Of a stretch of 64,000 bases of DNA, positions 8,606 to 16,358 are shown in pieces; the stretch's first letter is position 1; each line of letters begins with the position of its first letter. Below the pieces are notes generated by a model. That model ran no database searches and had not been told where the DNA came from. It saw nothing but the letters and a program-made list of their open reading frames with translations. The stretch spans positions 1 to 64,000 of the forward strand of contig CAJTUB010000010.1 in NCBI GenBank assembly GCA_910579465.1, in the 5' to 3' direction. This stretch comes from an uncultured Lachnospiraceae bacterium (GTDB lineage Bacteria > Bacillota > Clostridia > Lachnospirales > Lachnospiraceae). Position numbers and translations under genes: made by a program.

Positions 8606-9316
8606 ATGAGTTTAATAAGAAAAATAAAAATTTTAACGGACCTTCTGATGACAGCAGCGCTGCTCTTTCTGATGGCGTATCAGGTGACAGGAGAGAAATT
8701 CCACGAATGGTTCGGTGTAACGCTGTTTTTGTTGTTTATTATCCACAACGTCCTGAACATCCGCTGGTATGGAAATCTGTTCAAAGGAAAATACCGGCCG
8801 CTCCGGGTGATACGGACAGTGACAAATTTTGCGGTTTTTGCCGTGATGCTTTGTCTTGTTTACAGTGGCATTGTAATGTCACGTTATGTATTTGCTGCCC
8901 TGCCGGTTCGTGGCGGGATGGCACGGGCAAGGGTGATGCACCTTTCGGGCTCCTACTGGGGCTTTGTATTGATGAGCCTCCATTTAGGGCTTCATTGGGG
9001 AATGGTAACCGGTATGTTCCGTAAACTGTGCGGAGGCAGAAAAAATAGGTTACTTTCATGGTGTATGCGTCTGTTTTCCGTGCTTCTTGCCGGCTATGGA
9101 GCGTTTTGCTTCTGGCAGGCAGATATCATTTCTTATTTGTTTCTGAAGGTAGAATTTGCATTTATTGATTATGAGAAAAATGCGGTGCTTGTTCTTTTTC
9201 AGTACATGGCAATGATGGGGCTATGGGTTTTTATAGCCTGTTATATGGCAAAAGGAATAGTGAAATTATCCGCAACCGGTCCAAAAAGGAAGGAGAAAGG
9301 TGATGAAGAAAATTAG
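8606..9316 (+). CDS. DUF4405-type membrane protein, possible haem protein
   Basis: Integral membrane protein of 236 residues with about five to six hydrophobic helices. Four short His motifs lie at helix ends: KFHEWFG, IIHNVLN, RVMHLSGSYWG and SLHLGLHWG. That pattern matches DUF4405/cytochrome b-like proteins, in which the histidines may bind haem. The start ATG 8606 follows GGGGGC. The gene ends inside the next one (overlap 14 bases). Its place between two extracytoplasmic flavodoxins suggests a role in passing electrons across the membrane; that is inference. Confidence 0.8.
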   Translation: MSLIRKIKILTDLLMTAALLFLMAYQVTGEKFHEWFGVTLFLLFIIHNVLNIRWYGNLFKGKYRPLRVIRTVTNFAVFAVMLCLVYSGIVMSRYVFAALPVRGGMARARVMHLSGSYWGFVLMSLHLGLHWGMVTGMFRKLCGGRKNRLLSWCMRLFSVLLAGYGAFCFWQADIISYLFLKVEFAFIDYEKNAVLVLFQYMAMMGLWVFIACYMAKGIVKLSATGPKRKEKGDEEN

Positions 9317-10832
9317 TGCTTTTCTATTGGTGATGAGTATGCTTTTTACATTAGGCGCCTGTGGGGGAAATCTAAAGGAAACAGAGAATATGGAAACAGA
9401 AAATAAGGTAACCGAAAATAAAAATACCGAAAATGAAATAACCGAAAACAAGATAACGGAAAAGGTAGATTCTATTAGTAAGACTGACGAAAATCCGGAG
9501 GTAACAGGTACATTGACTGTGCCGCCAGAAAATTTCCGTCTGATTCAAGGCGGAACCTTTGAAATGGGGAGTCCTGAAACGGAGAACTGGCGCTCGGAGG
9601 ATGAAGTCCGGCATACCGTAACCGTCAGTGATTTTTATATGAGTATTTATGAGGTGACGCAGGCAGAGTATGCAGAGGTGGTCGGAAATAATCCGAGCAG
9701 CTTTTCCGGGGATAACCTTCCCGTTGAAATGGTTTCATGGATGGACGCAGTCAGATATTGTAATGCCCGTAGTGAAAAAGAAGGATTAACGCCTGTCTAT
9801 ACAGTAGAGGGACAGACAGTAACTTGGAATCGTTCTGCGGACGGATATCGGCTGCCGACAGAGGCGGAGTGGGAATATGCCTGCCGGGCGGGAACAGAAA
9901 CGCCGTTTTACACGGAGACGTCTATCAGCGCTGAGGAGGCGAACTATTACGGGCATTACCCGTATGAGATTGAAGATCATTATTTTTCGCAGGATAATCT
10001 TTCAACGAAGCCGGGGAAGTACCGCCAGACTACGGTTGCTGTAGACAGCTTTTCGCCGAATCCGTGGGGAATTTATAATATGCACGGTAATGTAGGCGAA
10101 TGGGTGTGGGATTATTATGGAGCCTACATTACAAGTGAGCAGACGAATCCGACCGGCGTCAAAACAGGTACGCTCCGGGTATACCGGGGAGGCGGCTGGA
10201 ACGATTTCGCTAAGAATATGCGGAGTGCATATCGGGCGGCAATGGCAGAAGATAAGGGAAGCTTCAATATAGGGATCCGGTTGGTGAGAAATGCTGTAAA
10301 TGGCGACGGCAGTATTGTCAGCGCAGGGGTGCAGGGTGTAGATAGTACGAACAGCAATGTTTTGATTGCGTTCTTCTCATGGGGTGGAAATACAAAAGGA
10401 ATTGCAGAGGAAATTCAGGCACAGACAGGCGCAGACTTATTTGAAATTGAACTGGTACATCCTTATTCCAGCAATTACAACACGGTGCTGGATGAAGCGC
10501 AGCGGGATCAGAATGCGCAGGCACGTCCGGAGCTTGCCGTCCATGTGGAAAACATGGAGGACTACGATACGATTATTTTAGGTTATCCGAATTGGTGGGC
10601 ATCCATCCCTATGCCGATTGCATCTTTTCTGGAAGAATATGATTTTACCGGAAAAACGATTATTCCTTTCTGCTCTCATGGAGGCGGACGTTTCGGGCAG
10701 AGCCTGACCGCGATTGGAAAGCTGGCGCCGGACGCAGTAATGGGAGAGGCGTTATCGGTGCATTACTCCGGAGGGAGCAGTCTGCCGGAAGATGTAGCTG
10801 CGTGGTTAAAGGAGAACGGCATCAAGGAATAG
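9303..10832 (+). CDS. lipoprotein fusing a SUMF1/FGE-like domain to a flavodoxin domain
   Basis: An exported 509-residue protein. Signal peptide with lipobox LGAC (Cys 20), then a low-complexity linker of repeated TEN(K/E)xTE units (~25-55). Residues ~70-340 form a formylglycine-generating-enzyme (SUMF1) domain: RLIQGGTFEMGS, YEVTQAEYAEVV, LPTEAEWEYACRAG, MHGNVGEWVWDYY, YRGGGWNDFA and a closing GIRLVRN. The paired active-site cysteines expected near YRGGGW are missing (NDFAKNMRSAYR), so oxidase activity is unlikely. Residues ~355-509 form a flavodoxin (LIAFFSWGGNTKGIAEEI, ILGYPNWWASIPMP, CSHGGGRFGQSL). The ATG at 9303 is preferred to a GTG at 9300. The gene is last in the operon and overlaps the membrane protein. 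Confidence 0.9.
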   Translation: MKKISAFLLVMSMLFTLGACGGNLKETENMETENKVTENKNTENEITENKITEKVDSISKTDENPEVTGTLTVPPENFRLIQGGTFEMGSPETENWRSEDEVRHTVTVSDFYMSIYEVTQAEYAEVVGNNPSSFSGDNLPVEMVSWMDAVRYCNARSEKEGLTPVYTVEGQTVTWNRSADGYRLPTEAEWEYACRAGTETPFYTETSISAEEANYYGHYPYEIEDHYFSQDNLSTKPGKYRQTTVAVDSFSPNPWGIYNMHGNVGEWVWDYYGAYITSEQTNPTGVKTGTLRVYRGGGWNDFAKNMRSAYRAAMAEDKGSFNIGIRLVRNAVNGDGSIVSAGVQGVDSTNSNVLIAFFSWGGNTKGIAEEIQAQTGADLFEIELVHPYSSNYNTVLDEAQRDQNAQARPELAVHVENMEDYDTIILGYPNWWASIPMPIASFLEEYDFTGKTIIPFCSHGGGRFGQSLTAIGKLAPDAVMGEALSVHYSGGSSLPEDVAAWLKENGIKE

Positions 10833-10858
10833 GTGTCCGGAAGTAAATACCTTAAATT

Positions 10859-11151
10859 CAGAGCTAGCACCATTTGTCTTTCTTGGAAAGAACGGTTTCG
10901 TCCATCAGGGTAAAGCCGACCTTTTTATAAAATTCTTCTTTATCCTCGGTATGTACCAGCCATCCGGAATCCGGACAGGCAGCGATACATTTTTGTACTA
11001 AGGTTTTCCCGATTCCCATTCCCTGATAATCCGGAAGGACCGCCAGGTCATATATGACAGAGCGGAATTTTAAATCGCTCAGAACTCTTACACAGCCGAC
11101 TAACCTTTCGCCATCCCATGCAGAGAAAACAAAGGTGGAATGGAGGAAGCC
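10859..11151 (-). pseudogene. 3' fragment of a GNAT acetyltransferase gene (duplicate of 13496-13906)
   Basis: This stretch is a copy of the last 285 coding bases plus 8 downstream bases of the GNAT gene at 13496-13906, with five mismatches in 293 bases, all close to the 3' end. It would encode FLHSTFVFSAWDGERLVG through KKDKWC. At 11151 the match stops abruptly and no start follows, so it is not a gene. The remaining gap to 11313 holds only the leader of the next gene. Confidence 0.92.
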
Positions 11152-11249
11152 AAGTTCTTTTTTGCGTACAAATTAGATGTTTTATATCCATTGATATTAT
11201 TCCCAATTTAGAGTACAATGTAACCGAAGGTTGTGACCGTGAAGAGCAG

Positions 11250-11274
11250 ATTTGGGAAACACTATTTCCCAAAT
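11250..11274. promoter_or_regulatory. 9-bp inverted repeat upstream of the AlbA_2 gene
   Basis: ATTTGGGAA (11250-11258) and TTCCCAAAT (11266-11274) are perfect complements with a 7-base spacer, 40 bases before the start codon. This could be the autoregulatory operator of the downstream DNA-binding protein. Confidence 0.4.
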
Positions 11275-11313
11275 CCGCAGATGTGAGGCAATCAGGAAGG
11301 AAGTACAGAATAC

Positions 11314-12807
11314 ATGGATTTTGATATCAGGAAATTTGACGAATATCGGGAGAACAACCGTCTGGAGGTAAAGAAAGCCAAGGGAGGGCTTCCGAACAGC
11401 CTATGGGATACCTATTCCGCAATGGCGAACTGCTACGGCGGGATGATCCTTCTCGGGGTGGTGGAGAAAGAGGATGGCAGCTTTGCGACGACAGGGCTGA
11501 AAGACATGGATAGGATGCGGAAGGATTTCTGGAATGTAATCAATAACAGTCAGAAGGTCAGCATCAACCTGCTCACCGATGATGATGTGGATTCCTATGA
11601 GGTAAATGGCGATGTCATCCTTGCTATTCGGGTGCCGGGGGCAGGTCGGGAGGATAAGCCGGTTTATATCAATAACGATATGATGAGAGGCACATTCCGC
11701 AGGAACGGAGAGGGCGATTACCACTGTACAAAGGCAGAGATCAAGGCTATGCTCCGCGACCAGACCGAGGAAACGTCAGATATGAAGCTTCTTGAGGATA
11801 TGGAGGTTTCTGACCTAAACATGGAAACTGTCCATGCTTACCGCAACCGTCACACGGCGTACCGTTCGGAGCATGTCTGGGAGGGACTGACGGACGATGA
11901 GTATCTTGAACGGATCGGAGCCGCAAAACGGGCGAAAACCGACAGGAAGCTTCATCCAACTGCTGCGGGGTTGCTGATGTTTGGTGAAGAGTTCCGTATT
12001 TTGTATGAGTACCCGGAGTATTTCCTTGACTACAGTGAGATGCTCGATCCATCCATACGCTGGACAGACAGGCTCCAATCAAGTTCTGGCGACTGGACGG
12101 GAAACCTGTTCGACTTTTTCTTCCGGGTGTACTCCAAGCTGGTGAAGGACCTGAAAATCCCCTTCAAGCTGGAGGGAATCACCCGCATTGACGATACGCC
12201 GGTTCACAAGGCAATGAGGGAGGCACTTGCCAACTGTCTGGTGAATACGGACTTTTTCGTGCCGAGAGGAGTCGTTATCAGAAAAAATGTGGATACTATC
12301 ATAATTGAGAATCCGGGATATATCCGGACGGGTAAAGACCAGATGTTAAAGGGAGGCATTTCCGATCCTAGAAACAAGGCATTAATGAAGATGTTTAACA
12401 TGATCGGTATCGGTGAGCGCGCCGGGAGCGGCGTGCCAGATATTTTCGCCATATGGGATTCCTATGGTTGGATAGCACCAAAGGTCGAGGAGCAGTTTAA
12501 TCCTGACCGGACGATTCTGACGCTTTCTTTTATAAAAAAACAAGCAGAAAAAACAAGCAGAAAAAGCAAGCAGAAAAAACAAGCAGAAAGAACGAGTAGA
12601 AACGGACAAGCAGCAAAGACTGCCGAAAATAAACAGCGAATCATTGACTACCTCACAAAAGAAGGGGGTAGCAAGGCGGTGGATATAGCTGAGTATGTCG
12701 GGCTTAGTTCTGCAAGAGTAAGAGTGCTTCTCTCTGAACTTTCGAATGAAGGCAGGGTCAGAACGGAGGGAAATGGTCGGTCAAGACGATATCTGCTGAT
12801 ATCATAA
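11314..12807 (+). CDS. AlbA_2-domain ATP-binding putative transcriptional regulator
   Basis: A 497-residue protein of the Schlafen-AlbA_2/HATPase_c_4 group. Residues ~10-130 are the AlbA_2 DNA/nucleic-acid domain (RLEVKKAKGGLPNSLWDTYSA, GGMILLGVVE). Residues ~290-400 carry the divergent GHKL ATP site (REALANCLVN, IENPGYI, GERAGSGVPDI). A Lys/Ser-rich run (~410-435) leads to a C-terminal winged helix (~440-497, DIAEYVGLSSARVRVLLSEL). The start is ATG 11314 with GGAAGGAAG upstream. It lies inside the segment flanked by the GNAT direct repeat and so arrived with it. Relatives are called transcriptional regulators or helicase-like, and some occur in defence loci; the role here is open. Confidence 0.85.
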   Translation: MDFDIRKFDEYRENNRLEVKKAKGGLPNSLWDTYSAMANCYGGMILLGVVEKEDGSFATTGLKDMDRMRKDFWNVINNSQKVSINLLTDDDVDSYEVNGDVILAIRVPGAGREDKPVYINNDMMRGTFRRNGEGDYHCTKAEIKAMLRDQTEETSDMKLLEDMEVSDLNMETVHAYRNRHTAYRSEHVWEGLTDDEYLERIGAAKRAKTDRKLHPTAAGLLMFGEEFRILYEYPEYFLDYSEMLDPSIRWTDRLQSSSGDWTGNLFDFFFRVYSKLVKDLKIPFKLEGITRIDDTPVHKAMREALANCLVNTDFFVPRGVVIRKNVDTIIIENPGYIRTGKDQMLKGGISDPRNKALMKMFNMIGIGERAGSGVPDIFAIWDSYGWIAPKVEEQFNPDRTILTLSFIKKQAEKTSRKSKQKKQAERTSRNGQAAKTAENKQRIIDYLTKEGGSKAVDIAEYVGLSSARVRVLLSELSNEGRVRTEGNGRSRRYLLIS

Positions 12808-12948
12808 ATGAACAAGAAGTCCAGAGTACGGAGGGCGTGATATTTGAGGCATTAGGGTTGGAGCGAGATATTCTGAGGAAGCGGTGATTTAATCAGTTCT
12901 TCTTTAGATATAAATTGGGAAACGGTCTTATTAGCAGCCGCCTTCGAA

Positions 12949-13464
12949 TTATCTTTCCTCCGTGCCTGCCTTATCTATCATAGCTTTCATTTCCTCAACA
13001 ATTTGCTGGACACTTTTATTATCCGTGTTAATTACATAATCGCCTTGATACGGCTCTAAATGAAGCCAGTGAAAAGAACATTCATTTTTATCCCCGCGGT
13101 TTTTATGACGTTCCAGCAAGGTATCCTCAGAGCAGGTCAGGGTAAAGCCCAAAACAGAGTAATCTTTTGCAGTGATATCTTTCAACACTGTCTCACGAAT
13201 TGTTTGATATATCATAACTACAGACGGGAAGAACACATAGTCAAACCCTGAATTCAAATAGGTAGACAATGCAAAGGACATCGTTTTGTCACCATTTCGC
13301 AATCTCGGATCATCCAATGAAAAAGGATTGACGCACCATGCCCAGTCACCATCAAAAAAAGCACTGTTTTCATAAGAGGTAAACAGCTTGTCTGCCACCG
13401 TCGTTTTCCCCACACAAGGAGAGCCCGCTATAATAATCAGTTTTTGTTGTGATTTTTTTGTCAT
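12949..13464 (-). CDS. P-loop kinase-like ATPase
   Basis: A 171-residue nucleoside/small-molecule kinase-like protein. Walker A is AGSPCVGKTT near the N-terminus, followed by FFDGDWAWCVNP, a Walker B-like hydrophobic strand (DYVFFPSVVM) and a lid region (CSEDTLLERHKNRGD). This is the zeta-toxin/shikimate-kinase-like fold; the substrate is unknown. The start is ATG 13464 with AAAGGAA. It ends 31 bases downstream of the intact GNAT gene and may be cotranscribed with it. It lies in the segment bounded by the GNAT repeat. The gap 12808-12948 shows no gene. Confidence 0.8.
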   Translation of the reverse strand: MTKKSQQKLIIIAGSPCVGKTTVADKLFTSYENSAFFDGDWAWCVNPFSLDDPRLRNGDKTMSFALSTYLNSGFDYVFFPSVVMIYQTIRETVLKDITAKDYSVLGFTLTCSEDTLLERHKNRGDKNECSFHWLHLEPYQGDYVINTDNKSVQQIVEEMKAMIDKAGTEER

Positions 13465-13495
13465 CGATATTCCTTTCCGCTCCCATAAATCAGAG

Positions 13496-13906
13496 CTAGC
13501 ACCATTTACCCTTTTTGGAAAGAACGGTCTCGTCCATCAGGGTAAAGCCGACCTTTTTATAAAATTCTTCTTTATCCTCGGTATGTACCAGCCATCCGGA
13601 ATCCGGACAGGCAGCGATACATTTTTGTACTAAGGTTTTCCCGATTCCCATTCCCTGATAATCCGGAAGGACCGCCAGGTCATATATGACAGAGCGGAAT
13701 TTTAAATCGCTCAGAACTCTTACACAGCCGACTAACCTTTCGCCATCCCATGCAGAGAAAACAAAGGTGGAATGGAGGAAGCCTACATTGAAATTGTTTA
13801 ATATTTCTGGTGTGACCGTATTTTCAGCCGCCCAGCCCACAGCAAGAAATAGCTGATACAGCTGTTCACAAGGTAAATCCTTTTGTGTTTTGTAGGTTAT
13901 GTTCAT
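13496..13906 (-). CDS. GNAT-family N-acetyltransferase
   Basis: A 136-residue acetyltransferase using acetyl-CoA. The acetyl-CoA loop is LAVLPDYQGMGIGKTLVQKC; a preceding strand (FVFSAWDGERLVGCVRV) and the closing KKVGFTLMDETVL complete the fold. The start is ATG 13906 with AAAGGTGAGG five bases upstream; a frame reaching back to 13969 has no such site and would overlap the promoter. It has its own extended -10 promoter (13941-13969), divergent from the T-box promoter. Small GNAT proteins of this kind modify amines or drugs; the substrate is not readable. A truncated second copy is at 10859-11151. Confidence 0.9.
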   Translation of the reverse strand: MNITYKTQKDLPCEQLYQLFLAVGWAAENTVTPEILNNFNVGFLHSTFVFSAWDGERLVGCVRVLSDLKFRSVIYDLAVLPDYQGMGIGKTLVQKCIAACPDSGWLVHTEDKEEFYKKVGFTLMDETVLSKKGKWC

Positions 13907-13940
13907 TTTTGCCTCACCTTTCGTTAATGGATTACTTTGT

Positions 13941-13969
13941 ATTATACAAAAATCTATGCGCAATAGCAA
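13941..13969 (-). promoter_or_regulatory. promoter of the GNAT gene
   Basis: On the minus strand TTGCTA (13969-13964), 17-base spacer, then TATAAT (13946-13941) with the extended-10 TG immediately before it. It lies 35 bases upstream of the GNAT start. Confidence 0.7.
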
Positions 13970-13995
13970 TAGATTTTATTTTCAGAAAAAAGTAT

Positions 13996-14024
13996 TTGAC
14001 AAATCCGGAAAGTCGTGCTATGAT
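13996..14024 (+). promoter_or_regulatory. sigma-A promoter of the methionine transport operon
   Basis: TTGACA (13996-14001), exactly 17 bases, then TATGAT (14019-14024). Transcription would begin near 14031, about 30 bases before the T-box stem I. Confidence 0.85.
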
Positions 14025-14061
14025 TTGCACAGAATAGCAAAAGACAGTGAAGGAAAGAGTA

Positions 14062-14314
14062 GGTAACGAAAGGCTTTACAGAGAACCCTGCGTGTGCTGA
14101 GAGCAGGGGAGCCGGTACTTATCGAACATGGTTCCGGAGTTTCGCACCGAGAGAGTTTCTTTAGGCTGCGACGGGTACACCCGTTAGCGTGTGCGGCTGT
14201 AAAGCGGAAGCGAGCAGTCAGTGAGGTGTATTTCGTGAGGAATACATGAATTAAAGTGGTACCACGGAACGTTATGTCCCGTCTTTAAGTCAGGCTTAAA
14301 GGCGGGACTTTTTT
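14062..14314 (+). ncRNA. T-box leader with methionine (ATG) specifier
   Basis: tRNA-sensing leader controlling the metQNI operon. Stem I spans ~14065 to ~14150 with the AGAGAA motif and an apical hairpin (CCCTGC/GCAGGG). The specifier loop reads GAAC-ATG-GTTCCGGAG, which aligns base for base in spacing with GAAA-GGC-AUUCUUGAG of the Bacillus glyQS leader, giving ATG (14128-14130), methionine. The T-box core AAAGTGGTACCACGG lies at 14253-14267. A terminator follows: 14276-14289 pairs with 14295-14308, then six Ts (14309-14314). Uncharged tRNA-Met pairing to the specifier and to the T-box bulge would favour the antiterminator and let transcription reach metQ. Confidence 0.93.
14276..14314 (+). 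terminator. T-box intrinsic terminator
   Basis: A 14-base stem (one G-U) with a 5-base loop and six Ts. Its 5' arm competes with the antiterminator built on the T-box core at 14253-14267. Confidence 0.9.
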
Positions 14315-14338
14315 CGTGCAGGCAAAGGTGAGCATGAA

Positions 14339-14372
14339 TTTCAGCATGGGAGCTTGCTCCCGGATGCTGAAA
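14339..14372 (+). promoter_or_regulatory. stable hairpin between T-box terminator and metQ
   Basis: TTTCAGCAT (14339-14347) pairs with ATGCTGAAA (14364-14372), and inside it GGGAGC pairs with GCTCCC across a TT loop. No T-run follows, so it is not an obvious terminator. It may protect the 5' end of the read-through mRNA. Confidence 0.55.
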
Positions 14373-14454
14373 GCTGTGCGGGTCCGCCTTTTAGCCGCCA
14401 CGTAATGGGTGCGGAAGCAGGGGGAAAATCATTTCAGAAAAGGAGAGTTTTAAG

Positions 14455-15303
14455 ATGAGAAAATGGAAGGCAGTTTTATTGACGGGAGTATTGGCGCTTG
14501 CTTGTCTGGCAGGCTGCGGTAAAAGTAAGGGGATTACAGTTGCTGTGCCGAATGATGCGACGAATGAGGCGCGTGCCCTGTTGCTTTTGGAGGAGTTAGG
14601 GTATATTACCTTAAAGGAAGATGCGGGAATTACCGCGACCACAAAGGATATCAGTGAGAACCCGTACAATCTTTCGTTTAACGAGGTTGAGGCGGCGCAG
14701 CTTCCGAATGTGCTGCAGGATGTGGATTATGCGATTATCAATTCGAACTATGCAATTTCCGCAGACATCAATCCGGTGGAGGATTCCCTTGCCATCGAGG
14801 GTGCTTTTTCCGCTTACAGTAACATTCTTGCAGTAAAGGAGGGTACGGAGGGCAGCGATAAAATAAAGGCGCTGGTAGCCGCACTGGAGAGCGAAAGGGT
14901 TGCCTCTTACATCGCAGAAACCTACGGCGGCGCCGTAGTGAGCGTGGTAAAGGAGCCGGGCGACGGCTTTGATGCTTCGGTGGATTATGCGGCATTGGCA
15001 GGAAGCAAGATTTCCGTTGCTGCCTCCCCGACACCGCATGCCGAGATTTTAAAGGTGGCAAAGGAGATTCTTGCCGAGAAGAATATCGTGCTGGATATTA
15101 TCGAATATACCGATTATGTGCAGCCGAACAATGTGGTGGAGAGCGGCGAGGTGGACGCAAACTATTTCCAGCATAAGCCTTATCTGGATGATTTTAATGC
15201 ACAGAATGGGACGCATATCGTGTCCGCGGCGGCAATCCATGTAGAGCCGATGGGGATTTACGGGGGAAAGCAGACCTCTCTTGATGCAATAAAAGAGCAG
15301 TAG
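14455..15303 (+). CDS. metQ: methionine-binding lipoprotein MetQ, circularly permuted
   Basis: Substrate-binding lipoprotein of the methionine ABC importer (NlpA family), 282 residues, lipobox LAGC with Cys 21. All the blocks of MetQ are present but in exchanged order. Residues ~26-165 match what is normally the C-terminal half (ITVAVPNDATNEARALLLL, ENPYNL, AAQLPNVLQDVDYAIINSNYA, YGGAVVSV). Residues ~184-282 match what is normally the N-terminal half (KISVAASPTPHAEIL, DYVQPNNVV, DANYFQHKPYLDDFN, HVEPMGIYGGKQTSLD). A 20-residue linker (~165-184) joins the old C- and N-termini, and the new termini fall where the ordinary protein runs from SLDEL into the AVPND strand. Length and binding residues look complete. 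It is the first gene after the Met T-box. Confidence 0.95.
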   Translation: MRKWKAVLLTGVLALACLAGCGKSKGITVAVPNDATNEARALLLLEELGYITLKEDAGITATTKDISENPYNLSFNEVEAAQLPNVLQDVDYAIINSNYAISADINPVEDSLAIEGAFSAYSNILAVKEGTEGSDKIKALVAALESERVASYIAETYGGAVVSVVKEPGDGFDASVDYAALAGSKISVAASPTPHAEILKVAKEILAEKNIVLDIIEYTDYVQPNNVVESGEVDANYFQHKPYLDDFNAQNGTHIVSAAAIHVEPMGIYGGKQTSLDAIKEQ

Positions 15304-15320
15304 GAAAGGAAAACGCTGGA

Positions 15321-16358
15321 ATGTTTGTCCGGTGTCCGGTGCAAAATATGATTGAATTGAGACATATGTCAAAGACGTTCCGCACCGCGGGCGGGACGGT
15401 AGAGGCGTTGAAGGATATTTCCCTGACCGTAAATGACGGGGATATTTACGGTATTATCGGAATGAGCGGCGCGGGGAAGAGTACGCTGGTGCGCTGTATC
15501 AATATGCTGGAGCGCCCGACGGCGGGCGAGGTTTTAATTGACGGGAAGGATATCGGTACGCTTTCTAAGGCGGAGCTGCGTAAGGTCCGCCGGAACGTGA
15601 CGATGATTTTCCAGAATTTTAATCTCCTGATGCAGAAAAACTGTCTGCGGAATATCTGTTTTCCATTGGAGCTTGCAGGAGTGAAGAAGGCGGAGGCAAG
15701 AAAGCGTGCCACGGAGCTTCTTGAAATCGTAGGGCTGCCGGATAAGGCGGAGGCGTATCCGGCGCAGCTCTCCGGAGGGCAGCAGCAGCGGATTGCCATT
15801 GCTAGGGCGATTGCGACGCAGCCGGAGGTGCTTCTGTGCGATGAGGCAACCAGCGCGCTGGACCCGAAAACGACGCATGATATTCTGGAGCTGCTCCGGG
15901 ATATCAACAGGCGGCTCGGGATTACGATTATTATTATCACGCATCAGATGAGCGTGGTGGAGGAAATCTGTAACCGTGTCGCGATTCTGGATGAGGGCAT
16001 GGTAGCGGAGGAGGGCGAGGTTTCCGCCGTGTTTGCGGAGCCGCATTCCGACGCGGCAAAGCGTCTGGTGTTCCCGGACGGCTCGGAGGAGGCTGTACCG
16101 GGGAATCCGGGCGAGCGTGTGCTCCGCGTCGTGTTTAACGGCGCACTGGCGGCAGGAACGCCGCTGATTACGCAGATGGCAATCGATGAGAGGATTGCGG
16201 CAAATATCCTGTACGCTTCTACCCGGTGCCTCGGAGACAAGGTATACGGCAATATGCTGCTCGGGCTTCCGGATGAGGAGGAGACGGTGGGGCGTGCCGT
16301 CCGGTATCTGAACGGGATGGAAAACGTCATTATTACGGAGGTGAAGGGAAATGCTTGA
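15321..16358 (+). CDS. metN: methionine ABC transporter ATP-binding protein
   Basis: ATPase of the methionine importer, 345 residues. Walker A GMSGAGKST, Q-loop FQNFNLL, signature LSGGQQQR, Walker B LLCDEATSALD and the switch His in IITHQM are all present. The C-terminal ~80 residues are the NIL domain that lets methionine inhibit the transporter from the inside (VLRVVFNGALA, LGLPDEEETVGRAVRYL). The start ATG 15321 has AGGAAAGGAA about ten bases upstream; the ATG at 15348 (MIELRHMSKTF) is where homology begins but has no clear ribosome binding site. Overlaps metI by eight bases. Confidence 0.95.
   Translation: MFVRCPVQNMIELRHMSKTFRTAGGTVEALKDISLTVNDGDIYGIIGMSGAGKSTLVRCINMLERPTAGEVLIDGKDIGTLSKAELRKVRRNVTMIFQNFNLLMQKNCLRNICFPLELAGVKKAEARKRATELLEIVGLPDKAEAYPAQLSGGQQQRIAIARAIATQPEVLLCDEATSALDPKTTHDILELLRDINRRLGITIIIITHQMSVVEEICNRVAILDEGMVAEEGEVSAVFAEPHSDAAKRLVFPDGSEEAVPGNPGERVLRVVFNGALAAGTPLITQMAIDERIAANILYASTRCLGDKVYGNMLLGLPDEEETVGRAVRYLNGMENVIITEVKGNA

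Larger units (their letters stand above)
10859..13783. repeat. 293-bp direct repeat bounding a 2.3-kb insertion
   Basis: Copies lie at 10859-11151 and 13491-13783, same orientation, offset 2632 bases, five mismatches (all at 10876-10897). Everything between (AlbA_2 regulator, P-loop kinase) is bounded by them. The layout, one intact and one 5'-truncated GNAT copy, is what a single crossover of a circle carrying a GNAT fragment would leave. A tandem duplication followed by loss would look alike. Confidence 0.9.

Noticed and set aside
9900..10290. Calling the SUMF1 domain an active formylglycine-generating enzyme
   Set aside because: The paired cysteines after the YRGGGW motif are missing and no sulfatase substrate is encoded next to it.
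14128..14130. Reading the T-box specifier as CAT (His), one base earlier
   Set aside because: Spacing to GAA and to CCGGAG matches the glyQS leader only with ATG, and the operon transports methionine.
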